DNA from: Hyphomicrobium sp. 12-62-95
GTDB lineage: Bacteria; Pseudomonadota; Alphaproteobacteria; Rhizobiales; Hyphomicrobiaceae
Assembly: GCA_002279935.1 (NCBI GenBank)
Contig: NCCZ01000015.1
Span: forward strand, 1 to 64,000
DNA length: 64,000 nucleotides
Reading direction: 5' to 3'
Shown here one piece after another: positions 27,087-34,949 of the stretch (position 1 is the stretch's first letter; each line of letters begins with the position of its first letter). Both the position numbers and the translations under genes were made by a program. The notes under the pieces were generated by a model, which did not search any database, had not been told where the DNA came from, and saw only the letters and a list, made by a program, of their open reading frames with translations.

Positions 27087-29342
27087 ATGTCTAATGTTCA
27101 CGGCCAAGCCCGAGCGGATCGATTGCGTCTCGCAGTTAAAACATTGCTCTTTTCGACAATCTCGTATCTGGCGTTAGCCAATTCCGATGCAAGAGCACAA
27201 GAGATCGAAGACCTTCCCGCAGTGGTAGTCGACACGAGCGAACCACCAAAGGCCCGCAAGAAGACCGCCAATCGCACAAATACGCGGCTGACCGTTCCCG
27301 AAGACAAATCAAAAGTCGGGACGACGAGCACGTCCTCTACAAGCGGCGCAGCCGCCAGCAGTGTGCCGAGCAGCAGCGTTCCTGGATCCTCGGCTACATC
27401 GCAACCAGACGGAAATACCGGTGGCCCTGTAAAAAGCGGCGGCGTGACGGGAGCGTCCACGTCGATTATTACCCGAGAGCAGATCGACCGGGCCGCTCAG
27501 TCTACTCTCGCCGATATCATCTCTCGCGAGGCCGGCGCCCAAACCTCTGGTCTCTTTGGTGGAGTAAACGGCGCTAAGACGACCGTTGACCTTCGCGGCT
27601 TCGGGGTAACAGGGCCTTCCAATACGCTAATCCTGATCAACGGGCGCCGGCAGAACGATTGGGATCTGCCGGGCTTTGACCTCTCCACGATCGCCAAAGA
27701 TTCGATTGAACGAATTGAAATAACGCGCGGCAACTCTGGCGGCGTTCTCTACGGCGATGGTGCGGTCGGAGGTGTCATAAATATTGTGACCCGCACGGGT
27801 GTTGCCACGCCCAATCAAGTGAAAATTGACGGCGGCGTCGGCTCCTTCAATACAAAGGAAGGCAACGTCTCGGCCAGCGGCTCCTCCGGTCCCTTCTCAG
27901 CCTTCGTCAACGGCAACGTGATCGAATCTGACGGCTACCGGGACAACAACAAGCTTGAACAGACGTCAGTTGTCGGCGACTTCCGTTGGATGTTCACCAA
28001 TGGCAGCGTCTACCTCAACGTTGCCGCTGATGAGCAACGACTTGGGCTCCCGGGTCCTCGCACCCTCACTGAACTCATCAATGACCCGCGCGGCACGAAC
28101 TCTCCTCGAGATAACTCCGAAAAAGACGGCGCCCGGATCACGCTCGGTGCCTCATACCAAATCACTCCAAACGTCGAGCTGATCCTTGATGGAGGTGTGC
28201 GCAAGAAGGAGGATACAGCTGAGTATCTGCAATTCACGGGCTTCGAGTCTTATCTCGATACCACCCTGACGACAGCTTCGTTTACCCCGCGAGCAAACCT
28301 CACGACGCCATTCCTCAGCCTGCCCTCGCGGATCGTGGCTGGGATTGACGTGTTTGACACGGATTACGACTCCGACCGCAGTCAATTGCAGGGGCTCAAT
28401 CCAATTCACAGATATGCGGGCGGGCAAACGACGGTCGCAGGCTATTGGCAACAGACAGTCAGCGTGACACCGGCAACCGACGTCTCCGCTGGCGGCCGCA
28501 TCCAATGGAACAGGACCACAGCCAGCGACGTTTATGATCCGACAGCTCCTGGCGCAGGATTTGCCAACCCGCAAGGCCTGCCACTCGACCAAAACGAAAC
28601 CAATCATGCCTGGCATGTGGGCGTCGAACATCAGCTTGTACCCGGCCTGACGTTGCTTGGACGCGCCGCACAGAGTTTCCGCGTCCCCAACATCGACGAG
28701 AGAATTGGTTCGTCGCCGCTCTTTCAAGTCACCGATTTCGATCTCGAAACGCAAAAGTCGCAAGACTGGGAAGTTGGACTCCGACTTCAATACGGTCCAC
28801 TCGGCTTACAATCCACCTACTACGAGATGCGCATCACAGACGAATTGCGGTTCGATCCCATCAATTTCGTCAACACCAATCTCGACCCAACGCTTCGCCG
28901 GGGTGTCGAAACCATCGCCAGCTTGCAACTCACTCCTGACGTCCGCCTGCGCGGCAATCTCACTTATATCAACGCAGAGTTTGAAGAAGGTCCATTTGCC
29001 GGAAACCAGGTTCCGTTGGTCTCGCCGTGGAGCGGTAGCGCAGGAGTGACGTGGAACATACTTGGCCCGCAACTCTGGCTTGATGCCAATCTGCGATATT
29101 TCAGCCAGCGATATCTCGACGGCAATGAGATCAATGCGAACGCGCAATACTTTGTACCATCGACGGCATTGGTCGACGTGAAGATTGGCGGTGAGTTCGA
29201 TCGTCTTGAATGGTCCGCTGCCGTTCAGAACCTTTTCGACGAGGACTACTACGACTACGGGCTCGATGCCGGCTTCGGTTTCTATTCCTTCTACCCTCAG
29301 CCTGGTCGAACCTTCATGATCAAGGCCGGCACGAAGTGGTGA
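27087..29342 (+). CDS. btuB: TonB-dependent receptor, cobalamin type (BtuB-like)
   Basis: A 751-residue outer-membrane receptor. A signal peptide (about 1-31, ending DARAQ) leads into an unusually long low-complexity Ser/Thr/Gly linker (about 50-130). The plug domain follows (TREQIDRAAQSTLADIISREAG, VDLRGFGVTGPSNTLILING, IERIEITRG, YGDGAVGGVINIVTR). A 22-strand barrel follows and ends GRTFMIKAGTKW, with the C-terminal aromatic. The ATG at 27087 is preceded by GGGGGA. The cobalamin riboswitch in its leader and the divergent BtuFCD-like operon make corrinoid the likely ligand. Confidence 0.88.
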   Translation: MSNVHGQARADRLRLAVKTLLFSTISYLALANSDARAQEIEDLPAVVVDTSEPPKARKKTANRTNTRLTVPEDKSKVGTTSTSSTSGAAASSVPSSSVPGSSATSQPDGNTGGPVKSGGVTGASTSIITREQIDRAAQSTLADIISREAGAQTSGLFGGVNGAKTTVDLRGFGVTGPSNTLILINGRRQNDWDLPGFDLSTIAKDSIERIEITRGNSGGVLYGDGAVGGVINIVTRTGVATPNQVKIDGGVGSFNTKEGNVSASGSSGPFSAFVNGNVIESDGYRDNNKLEQTSVVGDFRWMFTNGSVYLNVAADEQRLGLPGPRTLTELINDPRGTNSPRDNSEKDGARITLGASYQITPNVELILDGGVRKKEDTAEYLQFTGFESYLDTTLTTASFTPRANLTTPFLSLPSRIVAGIDVFDTDYDSDRSQLQGLNPIHRYAGGQTTVAGYWQQTVSVTPATDVSAGGRIQWNRTTASDVYDPTAPGAGFANPQGLPLDQNETNHAWHVGVEHQLVPGLTLLGRAAQSFRVPNIDERIGSSPLFQVTDFDLETQKSQDWEVGLRLQYGPLGLQSTYYEMRITDELRFDPINFVNTNLDPTLRRGVETIASLQLTPDVRLRGNLTYINAEFEEGPFAGNQVPLVSPWSGSAGVTWNILGPQLWLDANLRYFSQRYLDGNEINANAQYFVPSTALVDVKIGGEFDRLEWSAAVQNLFDEDYYDYGLDAGFGFYSFYPQPGRTFMIKAGTKW

Positions 29343-29373
29343 GTGAGATCACGGGTCTTAACGCGTTCTGGTG

Positions 29374-29397
29374 GGTCCCTCGTCGGCGCGAGGGACC
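29374..29397 (+). other. hairpin after the TonB receptor gene
   Basis: Perfect 9-base arms GGTCCCTCG / CGAGGGACC separated by a 6-base loop, 31 bases after the receptor stop. There is no U-tract, so it may stabilise the mRNA 3' end; I do not call it an intrinsic terminator. Confidence 0.45.
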
Positions 29398-29554
29398 AAC
29401 CAGCCAAGGGCAACGTCCACGAGTCCATTCGAAAATGGCTGGAAATTAGCACAGAAGGATCACCGGCCCCCTCAACGTCCTTTTGCGCTCCCGGCGTGCA
29501 CCGTGTTAGACAGGTCCGGCCAAATCTAGAATTCTTCCAAAAACCGGCCGTCCC

Positions 29555-30067
29555 ATGCGCATTAGCAAAACCACCCATAACGCGCTGCAAATTCTCATCG
29601 CAACCGCCAAGTCGGGAAACAATCTCGTCAAGGGCGCAGCGATTGCGCATGAACTTGGCCTCACTGAACAGAACACGTCCAAGATCGTCCATCTGCTCTC
29701 ACGCGGCGGATTCATCAAAGCCGTTCGCGGACCCCAGGGTGGCATGACCCTCGCCCAGAACCCTGCGGACATTCGCATCGGCGATGTCGTGCTGGCGATG
29801 GAGCGCATGACCATCGAGGACGAACGCCAGGCCCACGGCGGTTTCAATGACATCTTCGATGTGGCCCTCGACGCCTTTGTATCCGTACTCAATCAGCACA
29901 CGCTGGCCGATGTCGTTCGCAGCAAGCGGGGCGGTCCACTCGCGGGCCTTTCCGGAAAGCAAGCAAAGTCCAAGGGGCAAAAATCAAAACGCAAGTCGGC
30001 TGCGATCTTGGACGAGGTGCGCAAGCAGCGAGCCCCCGCTTCAAAAACTAGAGGCATTCAAAAGTAG
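29555..30067 (+). CDS. Rrf2-family transcriptional regulator lacking cysteines
   Basis: A 170-residue regulator. The N-terminal winged helix (MRISKTTHNALQILIATAKS, GAAIAHELGLTEQNTSKIVHLLSRGGFIKAVRGPQGGMTLAQ) is typical of Rrf2 proteins such as NsrR, IscR and RsrR. The region that normally holds the three Fe-S ligands contains no cysteine, and neither does the rest of the protein. The C-terminus is Lys/Arg-rich. It therefore cannot bind a cluster through the usual cysteines and may sense by another route or act constitutively. It stands alone between the receptor gene and a hypothetical gene; its target is not evident. Confidence 0.85.
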   Translation: MRISKTTHNALQILIATAKSGNNLVKGAAIAHELGLTEQNTSKIVHLLSRGGFIKAVRGPQGGMTLAQNPADIRIGDVVLAMERMTIEDERQAHGGFNDIFDVALDAFVSVLNQHTLADVVRSKRGGPLAGLSGKQAKSKGQKSKRKSAAILDEVRKQRAPASKTRGIQK

Positions 30068-30210
30068 CGCCGCCCAACGCCGGGCAAAGCACACGGCCGG
30101 CCCGTTGTCGTATTGACAGTGGCCGCCATTCGATTGTCTTGTTCAAGAGCTGGCACGATCGCCAATGTCCGATGTTGAGGCCTTGAACCTCACCGATTGG
30201 AGCGCAGACG

Positions 30211-30738
30211 TTGAAAACGCCCCGCCATCGTAGGCCGCCGTCGCCCCGCAGCCCCAGCACAGAGCAGCAACGTCATGTCTTGCATAATCCCGCTGACATA
30301 TTCGTCGGCATGGGCTTTCGCTATTGGCTGACCGGCTTCCGCACCGGCGAACTCGCACACTGGGAACGTGCATTCACGCTCGCAGAGCAGACCGTCGGCT
30401 TGACGGCCGCCCGCGATGTCTGCCGTGACTTTTCACAATGGGTCCGCCTGCTCAGCGAACATTCCCGCCGCGACCTGCAAGTGCTCGAACCCGCTAGCCG
30501 CTGCTTCTGCCGCGATGAATGCATCGCCATGGCGCTTGTCGCGGCGCACCAGCATCAAGCCTGTCCCGCACTTCAGGCGTGCGCAATGACACTTCTGTGT
30601 TGCGATCCACGCGACGACTTAAAAGCGCTGACCGGCGCATTAGCCGATGGGCTTGCATCCGCTGACCAATGGGTCTCACCGGCTGCGATGGACCATCTTG
30701 TCCGCTATGCCACCAATCCTGCGCGCATGATAATGTGA
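30211..30738 (+). CDS. hypothetical Cys-rich protein
   Basis: A 175-residue cytosolic protein with no recognised family. After an Arg/Pro-rich start, an aromatic stretch (FRYWLTGFRTGELAHWERAF) and helices lead to CFCRDECIAMALVAAHQHQACPALQACAMTLLCC. That is a dense set of cysteines that could bind a metal or cluster. The start is TTG 30211, supported by GGAG 8 bases upstream and by the lack of an ATG until well inside. It lies in the same direction as the Rrf2 gene, 143 bases on; whether they are linked is unclear. Confidence 0.65.
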   Translation: MKTPRHRRPPSPRSPSTEQQRHVLHNPADIFVGMGFRYWLTGFRTGELAHWERAFTLAEQTVGLTAARDVCRDFSQWVRLLSEHSRRDLQVLEPASRCFCRDECIAMALVAAHQHQACPALQACAMTLLCCDPRDDLKALTGALADGLASADQWVSPAAMDHLVRYATNPARMIM

Positions 30739-30777
30739 AGAGTTGGCAGTGGGCGAACCACGCCACCCGACCATGTC

Positions 30778-31521
30778 CTAAAAACCCTGCTCACGAACAA
30801 GCACCCGGCCAATCTGCCGCCACGCCAGAGTGAGTGGGCTCACCGCTTCCGCCTCGACCCAGACACTGCCCCGCATGAGGCGCGGCGGAGGCGCTTCTCC
30901 ATTGTCCAGCTGAAACGACACTTCAACCCATCCCTCACGCGTATTCAGCCGTTGATCCTTCTCCACCGCAGCCACAGCTCCCCCGAAGCGGTCCGCAAGT
31001 GCCGGCTCGGTCAACTCACCATTGCTCGCCGGCGCAATCGCTTGCAGCGTAACAGGTAACGACGCCTGATCGGCTTCATCCGATACGAAGACGCCCTTCG
31101 CTCCCGCCGCGATCCGCTGCAGATCGGTGTCCGACACAAGCGCCTTCACACGAGCGCCCTTCGCGCTCGTAATGCGTGCCAACAGCTGTTCCTGACCCAC
31201 ATACGTTCCAGGCCGCAGCGCTAAGTCGAGATCCACGATCCGCCCTGCGAAAGGTGCCCGCACCGTCAATGCCATGCGCTCGGCCTCCAAGCCCTCGATC
31301 TTCTGTCGCGCCGCCGCTTCGGCCTGTCCCAGAACAACAGCCTGTTCGAGTTCCTTCGCGCTGGCGGCAAGTCGCGACATTTGCAACTCAAGCAAGCGCA
31401 ATTCCAGCCGCGCGGTACGCAGACGTTGATCGAGGTCGGGCGATTGCGCCTCAAACAACACCTGCCCCTGCTCGACATATCCGCCTTCCCCGGTGCCGAC
31501 CCGCGTCAACGTTGCCGCCAC
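30778..31521 (-). CDS. HlyD-like C-terminal part of a split M50-HlyD protein
   Basis: A 247-residue frame beginning at GTG 31521. It contains a lipoyl/barrel-sandwich hybrid (GEGGYVEQGQVLFEAQSPDL; VRAPFAGRIVDLDLALRPGTYVGQEQLLARI) with a helical hairpin between, then a beta-barrel. This is the periplasmic adaptor module that in related proteins continues directly from the M50 membrane domain. It has no signal peptide of its own. It is in the same reading frame as the upstream M50 gene and separated from it only by a TAA and five codons. On its own it would be made in the cytosol and be unable to reach the periplasm, so it is probably a fragment. Confidence 0.6.
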   Translation of the reverse strand: MAATLTRVGTGEGGYVEQGQVLFEAQSPDLDQRLRTARLELRLLELQMSRLAASAKELEQAVVLGQAEAAARQKIEGLEAERMALTVRAPFAGRIVDLDLALRPGTYVGQEQLLARITSAKGARVKALVSDTDLQRIAAGAKGVFVSDEADQASLPVTLQAIAPASNGELTEPALADRFGGAVAAVEKDQRLNTREGWVEVSFQLDNGEAPPPRLMRGSVWVEAEAVSPLTLAWRQIGRVLVREQGF

Positions 31522-31536
31522 CGGAAGATGTAGATC

Positions 31537-32916
31537 TTACTCATTGAGCGACAACAGCACACCGGGACTGTCGACGCCGCGGATAACCGGCGCAACGGCG
31601 AGCACCAGCCCGGCCATCACAGCGCAACCCGTAGCAAACGACCGGCGGCTGACCGCGATCTTCCCACGAAGCGACCACCATGCGGCCAGCTCGTTCCAGA
31701 TTGGCCGAACGATGAAGAAGCCGATTTCGACAGCCGCCAGAAAAATTCCGAGCGCCTTGCCCGCAACGACGTAGACGATGGCCGCAATCCCAAGGAACAG
31801 GAAGAACCGGTAGACCCACGTCAGGTAGGCATAGATGATGAGCGTCCGCTGCAATGACGGCCGGAAGTGCTCGGGCGGCGCCTCGCCCAAACCGAACAGC
31901 GCCTCGCGCATCTTCCAAACGCCGAGCGCAAACGAGCGATCCTGCAGGTTGGGCACCTTGAGGGCATCCGAAAGTGCAAAGTATCCATCAAAGCGCATGA
32001 GGGGATTGAGGTTCACCATCAGCGACATCACGATAGACGCCGTCGCGAACGTAAAGCTCAAATCCCGCATCGGCCCATCAGGCAGCAGCGGCCAGGCCAG
32101 CAGCGCCAATGCTGCAACGATGCTTTCGGCAGCAACGCCGGCGAAAACGATCGCCAATCTCTGCCGGTCGCTCGCCAACCGCCAACTGTCGCTGGTATCC
32201 GTATAAAGAACGGGGGTACCGACCATGAATGCGATGCCCATGCTCGGCACGCGGCATCCATAGCGCACGGCCGTCAGGGCATGGCCCATCTCGTGGATCG
32301 CCTTCAGGATCAGCAGCGCGATCCCGTAGATGAAGAGCTGTTGAAATTGCAGCGCACGATCAACCGCAGCGACCAGATCGCTCCACTGCCGCATCGTCAG
32401 ATAGAAACCGGCAATCGCAATGGCCGCGACAAACCACCAGAACGAACGCGAATAGGCGAATGTCACCCACGGCAATGCGCGCTTCAGGAACGCATCGGGG
32501 TGAAACAACGGCACGCGAAAGAACAAGTAGTTGTGTAATGCCGACTTGAGCAAGCCATGACGCCGGGACGCTGCCCGCTGCCCATAGCGCGACCAGCCAC
32601 CCTCGGCATCGGTCTCACTGAGCTCGTTTTCGACCAAGAACTTTGCAACAGCCTGGACGTCATCCAGCGCTGGCTCGACACCGTACTGTTGCAAAAACTC
32701 GGATTGTATGTCGTCGGAAGTCTGGCAATTCCGCCACAAGAGAACTAGCCCGCTCGACGGCCACATGACCTTGCTGTAGCTGCCGCGCACCGGGTCGGTA
32801 ATAATCACCGAGGGAAACCCGCCATCCGGAGCGGCAACAATCTCCAGATCCACTCCACGCCGCAAACGCGGCAATGGCATGGGCTTGACGCTATCGGATG
32901 GACTGGCGGGGATCAC
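31537..32916 (-). CDS. PqqD-like + M50 zinc-peptidase membrane protein, cut by in-frame TAA
   Basis: A 459-residue protein with GTG start overlapping the stop of the HlyD-like gene (GTGA). Residues 30-105 resemble a PqqD/RRE-like domain (VIITDPVRGSYSKV...LLWRNCQTSDDIQSEF). The M50 membrane domain follows, with HEMGH in AIHEMGHALTAVRYG and a distal metal-ligand segment NLNPLMRFDGYFALSD. About eight helices are present. Family members normally continue into a HlyD-type domain, giving roughly 700 residues. Here TAA at 31537-31539 ends the frame and the HlyD part resumes in the same frame just beyond. The original gene would span 30778-32916 (712 codons). Confidence 0.75.
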   Translation of the reverse strand: MIPASPSDSVKPMPLPRLRRGVDLEIVAAPDGGFPSVIITDPVRGSYSKVMWPSSGLVLLWRNCQTSDDIQSEFLQQYGVEPALDDVQAVAKFLVENELSETDAEGGWSRYGQRAASRRHGLLKSALHNYLFFRVPLFHPDAFLKRALPWVTFAYSRSFWWFVAAIAIAGFYLTMRQWSDLVAAVDRALQFQQLFIYGIALLILKAIHEMGHALTAVRYGCRVPSMGIAFMVGTPVLYTDTSDSWRLASDRQRLAIVFAGVAAESIVAALALLAWPLLPDGPMRDLSFTFATASIVMSLMVNLNPLMRFDGYFALSDALKVPNLQDRSFALGVWKMREALFGLGEAPPEHFRPSLQRTLIIYAYLTWVYRFFLFLGIAAIVYVVAGKALGIFLAAVEIGFFIVRPIWNELAAWWSLRGKIAVSRRSFATGCAVMAGLVLAVAPVIRGVDSPGVLLSLNE

Positions 32917-33572
32917 AGGCCAAACCTCTGCCGCAGCGATGCGATGGGCTTACGGAACAGATAGAACGCCAGAGGCACAGACCGCGAACTGATACGGGCA
33001 ACACCGCGCAAGCCGATCCTGCGTGCTTCTCCGTCCGAAAAGCCCGCATGCACCCGATAGACCATCTGGTGCTCGCCGTTCAGCGCTGGTCGGTAGCTGC
33101 TACGCGTCACGTTGGCCTTCACCGCCGTTAAAGGATCGCCATCCAGAAACAGCGAGACGTCGCCGCCCTCGGCCACCGTCAACGCATCGGAGACCGGGAC
33201 CTCGATCTTCAGCTCTGTCGCTGTAGGATCACCGATCTCCATAATCCGTTCACCGGTTCTCACCGGCCGTCCAATCCAGTCGGACTTCGTCGAGTAAATC
33301 AGAAGTCCCGCACTCGGCGCCTTGACCACGGTGCGTCCCAGCATTTCCTGCGCATAGGCCAATTCACTCGACGCGACGTCCAATTCGGCCTTTGCGATCG
33401 CCACATCTTCCATATTCTTTTGTGTCGCCGTCGCTGTCTGCACGGCCTTGAAGTATTTCGCCTGCGCAACCGCCTTGCTACTCTTGGCGACTTCCCACCG
33501 GTTGCGCAAATCGACATCCGTGAATGTCACAACCGGCGTGCCCCTATCCACCCGTGAACCCGGAGGCAACAA
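32913..33572 (-). CDS. HlyD-family adaptor, N-terminally short
   Basis: A 219-residue frame from TTG 33572, with a HlyD layout: half barrel-sandwich hybrid (LLPPGSRVDRGTPVVTFTDVDL), alpha-hairpin (SKAVAQAKYFKAVQ...AQEMLGRTVVKAPSAGLL), second half and beta-barrel. The usual N-terminal signal or anchor and first strands are missing. The frame extends only nine codons further upstream before a TGA, with no ATG or GTG. Upstream DNA is AT-rich and does not code for the missing part in another frame. It is either truncated or starts unconventionally. It overlaps the M50 gene and would have formed an export cassette with it. Confidence 0.6.
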   Translation of the reverse strand: MLPPGSRVDRGTPVVTFTDVDLRNRWEVAKSSKAVAQAKYFKAVQTATATQKNMEDVAIAKAELDVASSELAYAQEMLGRTVVKAPSAGLLIYSTKSDWIGRPVRTGERIMEIGDPTATELKIEVPVSDALTVAEGGDVSLFLDGDPLTAVKANVTRSSYRPALNGEHQMVYRVHAGFSDGEARRIGLRGVARISSRSVPLAFYLFRKPIASLRQRFGL

Positions 33573-33773
33573 AACGTCGTTGAAATAGATGTTTGATTTT
33601 CAATATCGACGAACCCGAATCACTGCATAAGCAACAAAGGTCTGTCAGCAGATAGTCAGCCCTATCCCGGCCTCGCGTTTAAGTTGTACACAGGATTAAT
33701 ACATCTTGTGGAAACGGCTTGCAGCATCAACGAACACAACCTGAAAGGGAACGATGCGGCCGGCCTTGTGGCT

Positions 33774-34949
33774 CTACGGCAGCGCGCTGACGGGCTTGGC
33801 AACCTCGACCTGATCACCGGGTTTCAAAAGCGCATTGGGGGAAAGCACGACGCGATCTTCCAGTGTCAGCCCCGCGCACACTTCGGCTTCCGCCCCCAAA
33901 TCGCGACCAACGCGGACCTTACGAAACGCGATCTTCTGGTCCGCCCCAACCACCGCCGCAAACTGTTCCCCTTGCCGCACCACCAGCGCGTTCCCTGGCA
34001 CCAGCACGCAGGGCGTATCCCGCTCCACATCCAGAATGACCTGACCGGAAAGCCCGGCCGGGAGGGAAAAGTCGCTGTTCGCCATCACGAGCTCGGCACG
34101 CATCGTCCCCGACGTTTGATCGATGGATCGGGACGTCCGCACCACTTGAGCGTCGAACTGCCGATCCAGGATCTCGGCAAATGTGAACTTTGCCGGCGTC
34201 CCCGGCGTCACTTTCAACGCAAAAGACTGCGGCACATCGATCTCGATCCGCAGCTGTTCCAGCCGCGCAACGTTGTAGAAAAACGTCCCCGTAGCTCCAA
34301 AATCGCCCGTGACCCGGTCTCCACGCTCAACCTGCCGTTCGATAATCACGCCATCGAAGGGCGCCCGAATCGTTTGAAAACCCTGCACCTCCTCCAGCCG
34401 CCGCACCTCGGCCTGCGCCGCAGCCAGATCCGCCTTCGCAATCGCCACGCTGGCCTCGCGGTCGTCGCGCGCTTGTTCGGGCAGAAACTTTTTCGGCACC
34501 AATTCCTGCGCCCGGTCGAGCGTCTGCTCGGCCAACTGCAGCCGCGCCTTCACCTGCTGCACCGCTGCCCGCGCCCGGTCCAGCTGCTGGCGAATCTCCG
34601 GCGCATCGATGACGACCAGCACATCACCGGCCTTCACCCGGTCGCCGATTTCCCCGCGCCGTTCGGACACAACCCCGGTCGCGCGACCCGAAAGACGCGC
34701 CTGTTCAATCGGCGCCGTGCGCCCGGATAACGTGAGCCCGAACCGGCCCGCTGCCGCCTTCGGAGCCACCACCCGCACAGTCCGGATCGCAGCCGCCGCC
34801 GGCTTGGCATTGTTTGCCATAGCCGCAGGTCCTGGCGCCAACATACCGGCCGCTGACGAGACAAGGTTGAAATGACGGTCAACGGCAATCGCACCGGCCG
34901 CAACACCAAGCAAACCCAATACCTTCATAAGCGTTGTCGCCATGGTCAT
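33774..34949 (-). CDS. RND efflux periplasmic adaptor (membrane fusion protein)
   Basis: A 391-residue adaptor. An N-terminal hydrophobic segment (about 5-24) is followed by the hybrid motif (LSGRATGVVSERRGEIGDRVKAGDVLVVIDAPE), a helical hairpin, the second half (GFQTIRAPFDGVIIERQVERGDRV) and the beta-barrel and membrane-proximal domains (TLEDRVVLSPNALLKPGDQVEV). The ATG overlaps the stop of the RND pump gene (ATGA). The order pump then adaptor is the reverse of the usual one. No outer-membrane factor gene is in the window. Confidence 0.9.
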   Translation of the reverse strand: MTMATTLMKVLGLLGVAAGAIAVDRHFNLVSSAAGMLAPGPAAMANNAKPAAAAIRTVRVVAPKAAAGRFGLTLSGRTAPIEQARLSGRATGVVSERRGEIGDRVKAGDVLVVIDAPEIRQQLDRARAAVQQVKARLQLAEQTLDRAQELVPKKFLPEQARDDREASVAIAKADLAAAQAEVRRLEEVQGFQTIRAPFDGVIIERQVERGDRVTGDFGATGTFFYNVARLEQLRIEIDVPQSFALKVTPGTPAKFTFAEILDRQFDAQVVRTSRSIDQTSGTMRAELVMANSDFSLPAGLSGQVILDVERDTPCVLVPGNALVVRQGEQFAAVVGADQKIAFRKVRVGRDLGAEAEVCAGLTLEDRVVLSPNALLKPGDQVEVAKPVSALP

